From assembly GCA_910574455.1 (NCBI GenBank), contig CAJSYZ010000002.1, forward strand, positions 4,365,671 through 4,429,670: a stretch of 64,000 bases of DNA, read 5' to 3'. This DNA comes from Trichaptum fuscoviolaceum (Eukaryota; Basidiomycota; Agaricomycetes; Hymenochaetales; Trichaptaceae). The notes under the pieces are model-generated. The model was not told the origin of the DNA. It worked only from the letters and a program-made list of their open reading frames with translations, and did not search any database. Shown here in pieces: positions 47,869 to 60,000 of the stretch. Positions within the stretch are counted from its first letter, which is position 1, and every line of letters starts with the position of its first letter. The position numbers were made by a program, and so were the translations under genes.

Positions 47869-48164
47869 GATAGATCATGGATAAGAAGTGAAGGGCGTGG
47901 GAAGCGCGGCTCTGCGAGTTGAAGTACGCGAGCAACTTGAACGCGACGCGCGCGCTTCACTCGACCTGTCCGCCTCCTGAAGTCCGAAAGGTCGTCCATC
48001 TGCCTCCTTCATAGATGTGAATGGCCATTCGCTCTCTTATCCTCAATAATATCATTACAACATCTCTAATATCTGGCGATTCCCTATAATAACATCATCT
48101 ATCCGGGTATTACATATTTCTTGCTCCTCTATCGTTGTTCACACCTCTCCTTCATACGTTCTGA
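47869..48164. promoter_or_regulatory. Shared promoter of the HDAC-like gene and dynactin p150
   Basis: 296 bp between divergent start codons. GC-rich next to the deacetylase (gcgacgcgcgcgcttc near 47943), AT-rich with CT tracts next to dynactin. No defined element recognised. Confidence 0.45.
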
Positions 48165-51100
48165 ATGTCGGGCAATGACCCTCCTGTTGGTGCTGTCGTG
48201 GAGGTTCCCGCTGGGCGTGGTATCGTGCGCTTCAGTGGCGCGACTGAGTTTGCTGTCGGTAAATGGATTGGGATAGAGTTGTCAGAGCCCAAAGGCAAGA
48301 ATGATGGCTCTGTGAAAGATGTGGAGTACTTCAAGTGTCCAATGTTGCACGGTGTCTTTGTTCGGCCAAGTCAGGTGAAAATAATCTCTCGAGGATTGTC
48401 TACAAGTGTGTCCGTGAGTCGAACCTCTTTCTCAACATTCACAATTACAATGATTTTCAAAATAGACGAGTCCTGTCACGATTGCTCGCCCAGCACTAGG
48501 ACATACGCGTACAGCGAGTAACGGTCGAATACGCGCTCCTCCGGCATTGAGAAATGGTGCACCCTCCCCTGCGTCCAGGTCTCAGAGTCCACAGAAGCAA
48601 ACTAGCAGCGGGAAATCGACCCCGCCGATTACGACCGTCTCCCGCCCAAGGCCTTCTGGTCCTCCGTCCCCTATCAAGCGCCAAAGCCTTTCGGCTTCCA
48701 CTTCAGTTGCATCCCCTCGTTCAGCGTTATCCCGTTCCGTTTCCATTCGTCCAGGTGCAGCAGCTGTTGTACAAGAACCGCCCGCATCACCGAGAGGGCA
48801 ACGACTGGTTGAGCCTACGCAATCCAATTCACCCTTGGCTGATTCACCACCAACTCCTTCTTCTTCCCCACCGCCCGCGCCTCCCCCACAAACTTTCTCG
48901 CCTACTTCACAACCACAAAGACCTCCTTCCTCGTTAATGAAAGAGATAGTGAGTCCATATCTTGAGTCTTGTTGAAGGCCTTGATGAACGTGTCTAAATA
49001 CACTATGAACGTCTAGCAAGCGGAAGCCGAGCAAGAAGCACAGGAACTGCGAGCAAAGATTCGAGTCCTTGAAGCTAAGCGCTCTGATGATGCACGGGTT
49101 ATCGAGAAATTGGAAACCCAACTCGCGGATGCGAGCCATTTCGTTGCTCTGCGACCTAAACTACAACAGAAACTAGCTTCTCTTCAACAAGAGATCACTG
49201 GCCTCCGGCGTGCCCTCGCTGACGCAGAACAACTTCAGTCCTTGAATGAAAGCCGAGTGTTGGACGCCCAAGAACAACTGGAGATGTCTATGTTGGATAA
49301 GGAAATGGCGGAGGAGCGTGCGGAAAATGCAGAATCGGAAATGCAGGCATTACAGGAAAAAGTTGCAAGCATGGAGGCTGAACTGGAATCTCTCAGGAGT
49401 GGTGGTGCAATTATTAACAGCGACTTGGATCCTTCTGCCCGAACGTCGCTTGCATACACGCAGCTCGAAAGACACAACGAGCGGCTCAAGGAAGCTCTGC
49501 TGAAGTAAATCAAGTGTCTATTTACGACACTTCTACTTTCTAACCTCCCTTGCAGATTACGAGACGCGACTCGAGAAACAGAGCAAGAACAACGGCAAAG
49601 AATAGCTGAGCTCGAGCGAGAGTTGGCGGAGACCGACGATTTACAGAGTAAGCGTGCACAACCATTCGAATGATACATAGTTGACCTAATGTCCTATTGT
49701 AGACCAATACGAAACGACACTCATAAAATTATCAAATGCGGAGAATCAGGTAGAGGATTTGAAGGTTCAACTCGATGACGCTCTAGGCGCGGAGGAATTG
49801 CTTGAGCAACTGACAGAGAGAAATCTCGTACTTGGCGAGGTGAGTGCGACCGCTATCGGAACGTGATTGGTCGTTCAACAACCATCTCCTCTCAGAAAAT
49901 TGAAGAAATGAGAATCACTATCGAAGATCTTGAGGCATTGAAAGAACTCAACGATGAATTGGAAGAAAATCATGTGGAAACGGAGAAGCATCTGAATGGA
50001 GAAATAGGTGAATTCCATCTTTAGTCTCTAGCGATAAATGCTGACGTACTTGCAGAGCAAAAGGAATCGCAGATACGCGAGCAGCTTCGCAAGATTGCAG
50101 AGTTGGAAGAAGCTTGCCAAGATTTCGAGGGAACTATACTTCAATTCCGCGAACTTGTCATGCAACTTCAGAGGTAAACCATCGCGCTAAAGTTGTGTAC
50201 GCTTTGACTAACAATAAACCAGCGAGCTTGATGAGCTTCATAGGCAAACGGAGACTGCCCAGAACGAGTCTGCTACCGCGGCACATCAATCAGCTGCCAT
50301 GATGTCCCTTAATATGAAGCTCCAATCTTCAGTCGCGAAGAATCAAGCCCGCAATATTGACATGGAACTCCGCAAGATCGAGGCCAGAGAGGCGAAGGAA
50401 CTCTTGTCGATTATTCAGGTACGCTTACTGTTGGTCCATGACATATTTCTTGTTTTACTAAACTATCTCCCTAGCCTTACTTGCCTCAAATTTATATCGA
50501 GTCCGATACCGATGCCACGTACTGCTATCTGTTCTTCCAGAGACTTGCTGGAAAAGTTGATCTCATTAGCCACACGCTTGCTCAAGCACATGGTCTACCC
50601 GAATCACTTAATGGATCTGTGACGGAAAATCTGATTGGTATCTGCGAGGTATGTTCCTTCCAATGATTCTTTTTACATTTAAGCTCAGTTTTCATGCAGC
50701 TAAGAGGTCGAATCAGTAATGTCTCGACGCTTTGCAAGCGGTTCGCTGCCATTCTGCGACGGTGTGATGTCGAATCGTTCCTAAACATAGGTAGGTTCTA
50801 CACAGAGATCGCACCTATGGAGAAGCGTATCGATCTGCACATCGAGCTTCTTCGTCGGGACGAATTTAGAGACTTCGAGTGCGCAAGCGACGTAAACAAG
50901 TGAGTCGTCAAAACGCAAATATCTACATCTGTGTTAGCTAACGCCACCTGTAGGTTGTTGAATCAATTCGAACATTTGGCCGAAACATATTTCACTGGTT
51001 TTGAATTCGATCTGGGCGAACGAGAGCTGGGCTACGCTCAGAATTTGGATAATGATCTGGATATGTTCTTGGCTTCCATTGCCTCGACAAAATCTAGCCT

Positions 51101-52821
51101 GGAGATTATAAAGCAAGATGGAGGTAACATCAATTCTATTCCTTTAGGTCTCCGAATAAAGTCTCATGCTTCATTCCATTAGACGTCAAAATCGAGTCAG
51201 AGGAGGAACTTTCAGCTCTTTCTGGGCCTTTGCAACGTGTTTTAGATCAGACCAAGAGCTTGAAGGTCTTGACAAGGTCTGAGCATTTGCTCATCAATAA
51301 AACATAATCATACTAACTTCTCTCTAAAACAACAATACCCTCATCACAATTAGGAAATTAACAAAGCGACTCGAAGATCTCACGGAAGACTCTTCTGCTC
51401 TGAGTGCACATCTCGTTCCCCAACTAAAAGACTTGAACAATAAAGTTCCGAGTGTACTCAACTTTGGAGTCCAGGTTATATGTTTTTCGTTATCAAATGA
51501 TCAAGTACTAAGTCTGCATTATACAGCTCGCCCAAACTATAATACCCTACCTTAATGATCTTCGCAACAACAAAGGCACTTTGAAGGCAGAAAAGATTAA
51601 AGATATGGTGAAACAGGGTACATCAGCCAGTTTTGGGAAGGAACAGTCGAGCGAAGAATCTTGGATCACGGTATTTGAAATTATTGCTCAACTCGTACAG
51701 GAAGCCGGAGCTGTAGTACCGTTGGCTCTTGAGGCGGAAAATGTGACTAAAGGTGAGATTCTAAATTTTGTCTACTATTTTAACTATTTCGTCATACTTC
51801 GAGCATAGTTTCTGGTCTGGCTCCTTGGGTAGTTCGGGTGGAAGAGATTAAGGCGAGCCTTGCTGTGAATGTTGAAGCAGAACGCAAGGTCGCGCAGCTG
51901 AATGAGGAGATCCAAGAACTCGCCCGTGGTATTCGTTCGAGAGATCAGATTATTCAAGAGACAGGTGTGAAGGTCGAGCTCATGGAGCGGCGTATGGATG
52001 CGGTCAAGAAGCAACAGGACACGATTGCCGAGCTCGAATCCGAGATCGCTGTTGCCAAGAAGTCGCAACGGTCATACGAGGACGCTGTCGAACAACTCCA
52101 TGCTGATCTTGACGCAGCGGAGCAAGAAATTACTAAACTGAAGACTCTTACGGCTGGTATAGAGCGACAGAGTAAGCATTTTCTCTGTATTGCACACCGA
52201 CTGGAGTGATAATCCATTGCGATTATACAGATGCCGTTGGACCGCAAGCTGCTGAAGTGGAAAATGTTACAGCTGTGGAAGCCAATCTTGAGACGTCGCA
52301 CCTTCTCGAACAGGTATGCTCTTCCTTGATTTTGACAAAACTTGGTATGATACTGATCCGATATGAAGATCGAAGCCTTACGAGGCGCTGTGCGGTATCT
52401 TCGCCGCGAGAACTCATACCTCAAGGGCCAGGATCTGCTTCGTGAAATACAGACTCTCCCAGCCCTACCTGATTTCTCAAGAGCAAGTACTCCTGAACTC
52501 GACGAGAGCACGTCGTCGGATTCTCTTGATTCCGATTCAGACACAGAAGGATTGCGCACGCCTCCGACACTCCGGTCTCTTGCTACTCACACCAAGTTAC
52601 TTTATCGTGACGTTATCGAATTCTCTGCGACGCCGAAGATCGTAGACTTATCTTTGAACAACAAGAGAAGTGCTGACCCTAGCCATCACGGGCGAGGTTG
52701 GATACCTCGCAAGCTCACGCCTTCGCATCAGCTCCTGGAGAGGAAATTGGAAGGAGAAGCCCTCAATCGTCGCATGAAACAATTGTTAGAGAAAGCAAGC
52801 GCGCTTGGAGTTGGAAGGTGA
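48165..52821 (+). CDS. DCTN1: Dynactin p150Glued subunit (CAP-Gly, coiled coils)
   Basis: Largest dynactin subunit, linking dynein to microtubules and cargo; in fungi needed for nuclear migration and hyphal growth. Seen: CAP-Gly domain at residues ~8-72 (VGAVVEVPAGRGIVRFSGAT, VGKWIGIELSEPKGKNDGSV, YFKCPMLHGVFVRPSQV), with the GKNDG tubulin/EB-binding motif intact. A Ser/Pro-rich basic linker (about 48500-48940) follows, then long coiled coils (EAEQEAQELRAKIRVLEAKR, EQEQRQRIAELERELAETDD). The dynactin-family domain begins at ARNIDMELRKIEAREAKELL and PYLPQIYIESDTDATYCYLF. A second coiled coil (EEIKASLAVNVEAERKVAQL) precedes a Ser-rich end, LEKASALGVGR. About 15 short introns, total about 1,250 aa. 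Head-to-head with the HDAC-like gene. Confidence 0.95.
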
Positions 52822-53189
52822 AAATTTGTTTCTCTTCATGGAATATTTTGCTCTATAGTTATTGTCTATTACATGATACCTTTGTTTTACATACCATATG
52901 TTTCCTATGAAGTATGAACATGTCAGTGCTTCTCCGAATTATTGCAACGATTTACATACTCAAAACCTGATTCGTAAGCGATGACCGTGGGAATTATTGC
53001 TTGATTTAGCGGGTATATTCCCCAGACGCCACCTTTGCCACCGACGCACAACACTCCCAAACTCTCCGTGCCTCCACCTGCATCTCTGGATTTCGCGCCA
53101 CTTCAAGCCGCCGCTTGCACTCCGCGCAGGGTGCGTTCACTTAGCACACGAGTGCTCTTGCACTCTGCTACCCTGGCCCATAAATTAAA
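52822..53189. other. Intergenic spacer
   Basis: 368 bp between dynactin and the zinc-finger gene on the same strand. Nothing recognised beyond a presumptive promoter. Confidence 0.4.
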
Positions 53190-55094
53190 ATGACTCGTGT
53201 CAAGCAATCGGTGAGCATCAAAACACGGAATCACCCTACAAAGGGGCACACATTGAGCTCGCAACTTGAATGTGCTCAGGCAGAGGATGCGGATAAAAAA
53301 GAATCTAATAAGAAACGTTCGTCGAGCAAAAGTATTAAGAAACAAGATACGACCGTTTGGCCTTGCAAAATAAATGGCTGCAACAAAGAATTTGCTCGTG
53401 AAGCAGACTTAAAGCGACATCAAAGAACCACAAAGCTGCATGCTACCCCAGAGCAACTGCCAATGTGAGCTGAGCTAGTAGGCCCATAAGTATCATATAC
53501 TTTATGCTAAGTATATATTCCCGCAATCTCCACAGTGGTTGTCCGCAATGTGATGCGACATTCACCCGCGTACGTCTGATACACAGCACTTTATTACAAC
53601 GGCTAATATTCCGTTTCAGATTGATGCGCTCAGACGTCACCAAAAATCACGGTGCGAACGAATCCTTGAACGCCTCAAGTGAGCATGCTAATTGGCTTCA
53701 ATCCATAGACACAATGGTGTGATCCTTGAACCCATTATTTCACCCCCTAACAGGCAGGGCGACGGCGGCTCGAATGCGTCAGGTAGCAGAAGCGGAACAC
53801 CGAACAAAGCGAAAGGAGAGGGCTGTTCTGCCGCTCCAATGAATGCTATTCCAGCAAGTGAGCCAGTTCCTACGATGATGATTCGTCCAGATCCACCTGG
53901 GCAGATAGGCTCAACGAGCTATTACCGACAACATACAATCCATCCAGGTATCGGAATGTACTCAACGCAGACGAAAATCGCTAATTCATTCTTCCCAGTC
54001 TTCGTTGCACCTCGTACCCCTCATGGTATCCTTAACATATCAAGTTATCAACCGACACAAATACCAACGTCTGCAACTAGATTCAACGGTAAGACTTGGA
54101 TTTTCTTTCTTCCCATACATCCAAGTTAAGTCATCTCGCATAGGCCCCATTACATATGTTCCTGTCCCGCCGGGAGGTTACTACCCACCGGGGGCGTATT
54201 ATCGCACTCCTGACGGCCACCCCATTGGGTCTATGCCAGTTGCCCAAATTGCCCACCTTTCCCCTGTACCTCCTGGTTCAGTGACGATGCAAGTCAATCC
54301 CGTACCTGCTGTTCCGCCCTTGCCTGAGTCTCCGGCTCAGCCCCAGGGCACGGATGGCATTGAAAGTGAGTCATCGACTTGGTCTGTTGCAACGGTCATT
54401 GTGAACAATGTGTTATCTATAGTTCACCCCGAAACTGATACAAGATCCATTGGGGCAAATTCGAACGCGCATGCTGCCAACGGAGTATCATTTGACGCTG
54501 GTCTCAATGCTGCGGTCCAGAAAGCCCTGCAAGCAGTGCTTGCGATTGATCCATCGCTTAATGACGCTGTCCAGCAGATTTTACCCCAAGCAGTATTGGC
54601 AACTCAGAATGTAGGAAAACCCATTTCGACCATTTTCTTTCGTATCTCATCTTTACACAGGCTCTAAAGGCAAGTGAGGCTTCCGAGAGATCAGGGACAG
54701 CCTCATCGCAGGAACAATCTGCAGTGGTGGCCGAGCCTTCTCACGCGCAATCGAGGATGAAGGAAGGTGAAATCGACGCTGGCGTCGTCGGAGACGCTGA
54801 TCCTGAAAGTCAAACGAGTACAGATGAGGTAAACTAATCGTGCCATGTTTTTTTTCGCTCTATGGTTTATTTCCTTCATGGACAGAACGGCTCCGCGACT
54901 ATGATGACTGAAGATGGGGTAGCTATGTTACGACCAGGTCCGTCGCGTTCTTTCAGAACGTAAAATATACTAACCTCACTGGAAACGCCAATAGATGAAC
55001 TATTGAACGAAGTGAGGCTTATTTTACACTCAAATTAATATGTTTATTGACGTTCTTCAAGGAGACACTATCGTATCCTTCACCACCTCCCTGA
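53190..55094 (+). CDS. C2H2 zinc-finger protein, putative transcription factor
   Basis: Start MTRVKQSVSIKTRNHPTKGH at 53190. A basic N-terminus leads into finger 1, CKINGCNKEFAREADLKRHQ with His at RTTKLH (C-x4-C-x12-H-x5-H). Finger 2, CPQCDATFTR, is completed across an intron by IDALRRHQKSRC (C2HC form). The remainder is disordered: Gly/Ser/Pro (QGDGGSNASGSRSGTPNKAK), YVPVPPGGYYPPGAYYRTPD, and an Ala-rich helix VQKALQAVLAIDPSLNDAVQ. C-terminal exons give EGEIDAGVVGDADPESQTST, NGSATMMTEDGVAMLRP, DELLNE and ETLSYPSPPP, ending TGA at 55094; the last segments are acidic and Pro-rich, as in activation domains. Targets unknown. Seven or more exons. Confidence 0.85.
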
Positions 55095-55399
55095 CTACAG
55101 GAACTGCATGAAATATCTGAAACATCGATGATCACTAACCTTATCCATGGTTAATCTTGTTGCATGTATCATACTCCGCATGGCTTTCGTTTGTGACTCT
55201 TCATTGTGGACCTTGGACAATTGCTTTGTTGTGTTGCCTTATGTATGTTTAATAACTATGTATGTATTGTTTGACTGCGTGAATGATCTACGTGAAGAGC
55301 TGAGGAAGCTACACTACACTATGCAAAATGTGGGTAAAGCTCGCTGTTGAGAGCGAGCGAGCAGTGATACAGTGAAATTCGTATTACAAATGTTATTTC
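55095..55399. other. Convergent 3' intergenic region
   Basis: 305 bp between the stops of the zinc-finger gene and adenosine kinase. Only a short chance frame; should contain both 3' ends. Confidence 0.4.
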
Positions 55400-56730
55400 C
55401 TACAGAATTTGAACCTTAGGCCATTTGTAAGTTGGGCCAACCTGATTCTAAATTAGTAGAAAGAACTGACATTCCGAACAGATCAACTCACCTGCTGGAC
55501 ACACATCGCACCCATCTTGTGACCAGCTTCAACAGCTTCATCGATGTTCTTACCCGCAACGAGGGCACCAAGAACACCGCCCGCAAACGCGTCGCCTGCA
55601 CCGTTGGTGTCAACGATATCTTCCTCCTTAAGCGCATGTACTGAATGGATCTTAGGCTCCGCGCCCTCTGCCGCACTGAATACAACTGTACTCTCTGCAC
55701 CATGCGTAATTATCACGGTGCGAGGACGCGATGGGTTGGCCTTGGGGGTCAGAGCTAATGCGCGTGCAATGGCCGGAAGATCTGTCTTATTAGGTTGACC
55801 TGATGCTTCGGCCCATGCCTCAGCCTCGGCTTCGTTGCCGATGACTATGTCACAGTATGGCAAAATCTGATCGACTTGAGCTTTAAAGAATTGGGCAATG
55901 AAAGGCGCGGAAAGGTTGAGGGTGAAGACCTGTACATAATGCCGAATAGAAAGTTATCACTCTGAGAGACGAATAACTAGGCAAGTGAGATAGTCGGCGA
56001 ACCTTTCCAGCCTCAGACGCTTTCTTCGCGACGTGAAGGGCGCTTTCAACACCATGCGTCAGAAAGTAACCTTCTACGTAGAAGAACTTTGCCCCATCTA
56101 TTAAAGGAGCAATTTCAGGGGAGGTTAGGTGCGAGATTTCGAATTTCTCCGCGGCACGAAGTGTTGTAACCAAAGAGCTAGAGATTTGGGATAAGCTGTT
56201 TCAACGAATGGTAGGCATACAATCAATCATACCGATGATGACCAGTAATTACTACAGCGCATGCACCAGTCTTCTCGCCTTTCTTCACCAAATAGGCGTC
56301 CGTCAAACCCTCCTTCTTGTTCGCTTCGCGAAGTTGATCAGCCAAAACATCATCTCCAACACTGCCCGTGTATACAACAGAGTTCGATGGCAGAACATAC
56401 TAGATATGAATTTATACATTAGCATATTGAGTAAGTTTCTGTTGAAATTGATACACTCACCGCAGCTCCCCGTGCAGCATTTTGTGCAGCACCGCCAGCA
56501 ACATACGTGATCTGGAAGTTCTTCAGAAGATCATCATAGCTGTAATGAGATTAAAGTGAATTGGATGGAAAGCATAGCATATAACGAGCATACATCTCAG
56601 TTTGATCGTCGCCTGCGAGAATTGCGTCATTTGCTTTCAACTTGTATTTTTTGAGTAGCTCCTCGCCATTGGTTACCTGCATGTCGAGCAAGGGGTTTCC
56701 CAAGCAGAAAAGAGGGTAAGTTTGTGCCAT
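55400..56730 (-). CDS. ADO1: Adenosine kinase
   Basis: Phosphorylates adenosine to AMP, pulling S-adenosylhomocysteine turnover forward in the methyl cycle. Start MAQTYPLFCLGNPLLDMQVT at 56730. Then LLKKYKLKANDAILAGDDQT, and across an intron YDDLLKNFQITYVAGGAAQN (ribose-binding GGAAQN). Next YVLPSNSVVYTGSVGDDVLA, CAVVITGHH in the next exon boundary, and SLVTTLRAAEKFEISHLTSP. The PfkB ATP-site signature is EDIVDTNGAGDAFAGGVLGA, with the catalytic Asp in GAGDAF. The last exon VGPTYKWPKVQIL ends with TAG at 55400. Seven or so exons. Cytosolic, full length (about 350 aa). Confidence 0.96.
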
Positions 56731-57033
56731 GGTGCACTGGAAGGAAAGAAACGAGATGAGTGTACAAGAGTGTAGAAGTTGAAAACAAGAGCAGACTGTC
56801 GGGTCGATGAACTTGTTCAGGAATCTTATCGCGATGGGCACGTGCCAGTGCCAGCGGCTTCAACTTGAAGTTGGTAACTCAAGATTCACCCAATTCATTG
56901 GCATGTTCAATGGAATAATTTTGGCAACATCGCACCCAAAAGTTTGTTACTAGTAAGACAAAATAAGGAATAATTAACTTCCAATACGAGGATGCAAACA
57001 ACAACTTGAAGGAGGATTTATCGCAGGGAATGA
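56731..57033. other. Intergenic spacer
   Basis: 303 bp between the adenosine kinase start and the RdRP stop, both on the minus strand; should hold the adenosine kinase promoter. Nothing else recognised. Confidence 0.4.
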
Positions 57034-60000
57034 TTAATCGCGTACGGAAACCTGTAATAATTTACCGGATAAGGTCGAGAAATCAGCTGTGCTTCGTGTC
57101 ATCGAGATTGGGCCCTCCTTGCGAGCTTTGATGGCGCATAGAACATCGTGAGCCATGGCAAATGGAAATTCGCGAGCAAGAATGCCGTCCCTACGCTCGT
57201 CGAACGCATATACATAGGCATACGATGCCTTGATTTCGTTGAATTGACTTTCGGAGAACAAGTAGTTCTTGGGCTTGATATTATCGAACCTCGCAATAAG
57301 CTCTCGAATTATAGTCTGCCGCGAATTCAACGGCGGCGACGTGGTGTCATACGGAAGCATCGTCCTTCCAGTTCTCAGCTTCTTCTTGGGCGACGATTTA
57401 TGGTGTTCCGCAAGTTTACCGATATAATCGTCACAGATAGCTGAGATTTCCTTTTTCATGATCAAGAAATGATCCCAAAAGTCGCAGAGGTTAAGCTCGT
57501 CTTTGAAGCGACGGACGCGTATTTCTGCTTCCAGGTACGGCTCCGCCAGGATCGCATCTTTCCTCCCATCTGTCTCCTTGCATAATTTGTCATAACGTAT
57601 GAGAACTTTGTCCCTCAAGTCTGAGGCATGGCTCTTGAGTGACTCGAGAACAAATTTCTCTAGCTTCTTGTCACGGGTAAGAGGGACCGTATTGTGTCCT
57701 GAATTGAGGTTTTGTGCCGTCTCTAAAGCCTTCTGCATGCAAGAAGGACGGGGGCGATTCCATTTTAAGGAGTCCCTCCTGAAAACATCAGGTTTTACGC
57801 GTAGCCCGGTCTTACTCGAATCCAGGCAAGTCGTGAACCTACAAATGGTTAGTTAAAGGATGAAAGAACTGTTAGAAAACCTTACATATATGCGAGCCTA
57901 ACAGTTTCTGGATGATTGTATCCCCGGCTGTAGGAGGCATTGTCATGAAATTGGGAATAAAGCCCAACTTTACTATCAGAAAGCCCCAAAAGGAGTTTCA
58001 TGCAGAGTTCACGCTCTTTGCTTAACGTTGGTAGCTTCGATGTTCTTTCCATGAACGCAGTAACTTCTTCGACCTCTCTCTCAAAGTTGTCACGTAGATC
58101 CGGAGGCTCCCGCACGGTTATGGGCTGGTTAAACCCATTCACTAGGGTAGGGTCAGCGATTATGGTGACGGTATCTATTCAATGATATGAGCCTCAGCTC
58201 CTCGTATTAATATTAAACACGGAGGAAAAAACAACTAACCTCCATCATAATCTAACAGATATGTGGATGTAAATATCAGACAAGATTATGACCACTACTT
58301 TCTTGCACATACCACCGCCGCCAAGATAACCTATGTTCATGGTTAGTGCCTCTTCAGCGAAAGAACAGTCTTTGCTCACTGGCCAATGACCGTTTTCCCT
58401 TTGTCGGAAATATGATCACGTCCATGTATGATAATAGCTTGTCATGAGTGACAGCATTAACCTGGCAAAACAGCTTTAGAGAATATGAATTATCACAAGC
58501 ATAAATTACTTGCCTTCTGGACATCCGACGCTACTCTTGTGGGATTGCGCGTCACCTGAAAGTCGTTGAAACTAAAGAAACTCAAGGATGATACACCTAT
58601 ACACATACTAGGACAGGACCGGTAAAGCTATAGGGATCTGCATTAGTACTCATGTCCCCAATGGGTTTCGAAGAGCGGAAGTAGATTTGGCCCTCCTCCA
58701 GTACTCCGTATGGATCTAAGAAGTTCGGGTTATTCAATGAACTATTAGTAGTAATTTTGCATTGAATCAAAACATACCTGGGACAATGAAAGCCTCCGCA
58801 GATTGCGGGACTGAGATATGATATTGATCCATATACTGTTCCATGACAAGTTTAACGATATGTTTCATCTTCTCACGAACGATTGATGATGTGACAGGAT
58901 GAAATCCAGCCTGGAGAAGCTCCCGGGTGGATTCGTAAAGAGATACAGGACAACTACCTCCCCCTTGCCGTTCTATTAGGGACTTTTCCTCGTCATCATC
59001 GTTCTCATCGAAGTCGACTTCTTTGTCCTCATCCCGAATGTAGTTGTAGACTCGTGCTTCAGTGCCTGCCAAACGACTCAGTCGGGAGCCCATGAGCCCT
59101 CCAGCGTTCTCAACAGCCTTCGCGAGATGTGCTTGGGAATGTGGGCCACTCCAGGCAATCAATGGATCGATCTCCCTGCGAAGACCGTCTTCAAGAAGAT
59201 CGTCAAACACGGAATCTTCAACCCCGTTGAAAGACATATTTACGATCGTCTGCATATAAAGGCTGCTGGGAATAGTCAACCGCTGAAGGCGAACGAGGTC
59301 GAAAATCAAGTGCGATTTATCCCACTCTCGAGGGTCGCCAAGCTGAACTTTGTACTGTGAGTCTCGAATCCAAATCATGGGTGGCTCATCTCGAACACGA
59401 TGGCAAGGGTCTGGGTGCAATAGCCAAATTCCCTTGCAGCCGGCAAGACGACCCTGAACTACAACAGGACACGGCGAGCCCAAGATCATTGCAATCGATA
59501 CGAGTGCAGCAATATTCATAAATCCGCAACCGTCTGTCATCATTGTCTCTGTATTATGTGGTTGACCCTCAGCATCTTCAAGTTAAGTTAGTATTCATTT
59601 CAATGCCTTTCCATCAGAGGCATACTCACATTCGTCTCGTATAAACTTTATATTCTCGGGCGCGAATTCAAGGACAGGTGCGGATGTTGATAGTGTTAGT
59701 GCCCAACGAGTTGACCATTTCGATATCGGCTGAAGATTCCATGATGAACATCCATCCACTCGTAGAAACTAGATAACGTACTTGCTTTGCGTTCAGCTCC
59801 AGCGGATTATGCCACTTGATGAACGTGTTCCAAGAAAGGCGGGCACCATCACCTAAACTTGCCACAGGTCTGCGTTCAAAATCTTCATTGACCTCGACCA
59901 GATAGACCTTATTTTCCTTCGCGTGGAATGGTAGGAATATTCGCCCGCAAAGAACGAAGCGTTGCGCCAAGGCTTTGATGAGTGCCTCACCGTGTCTTGT

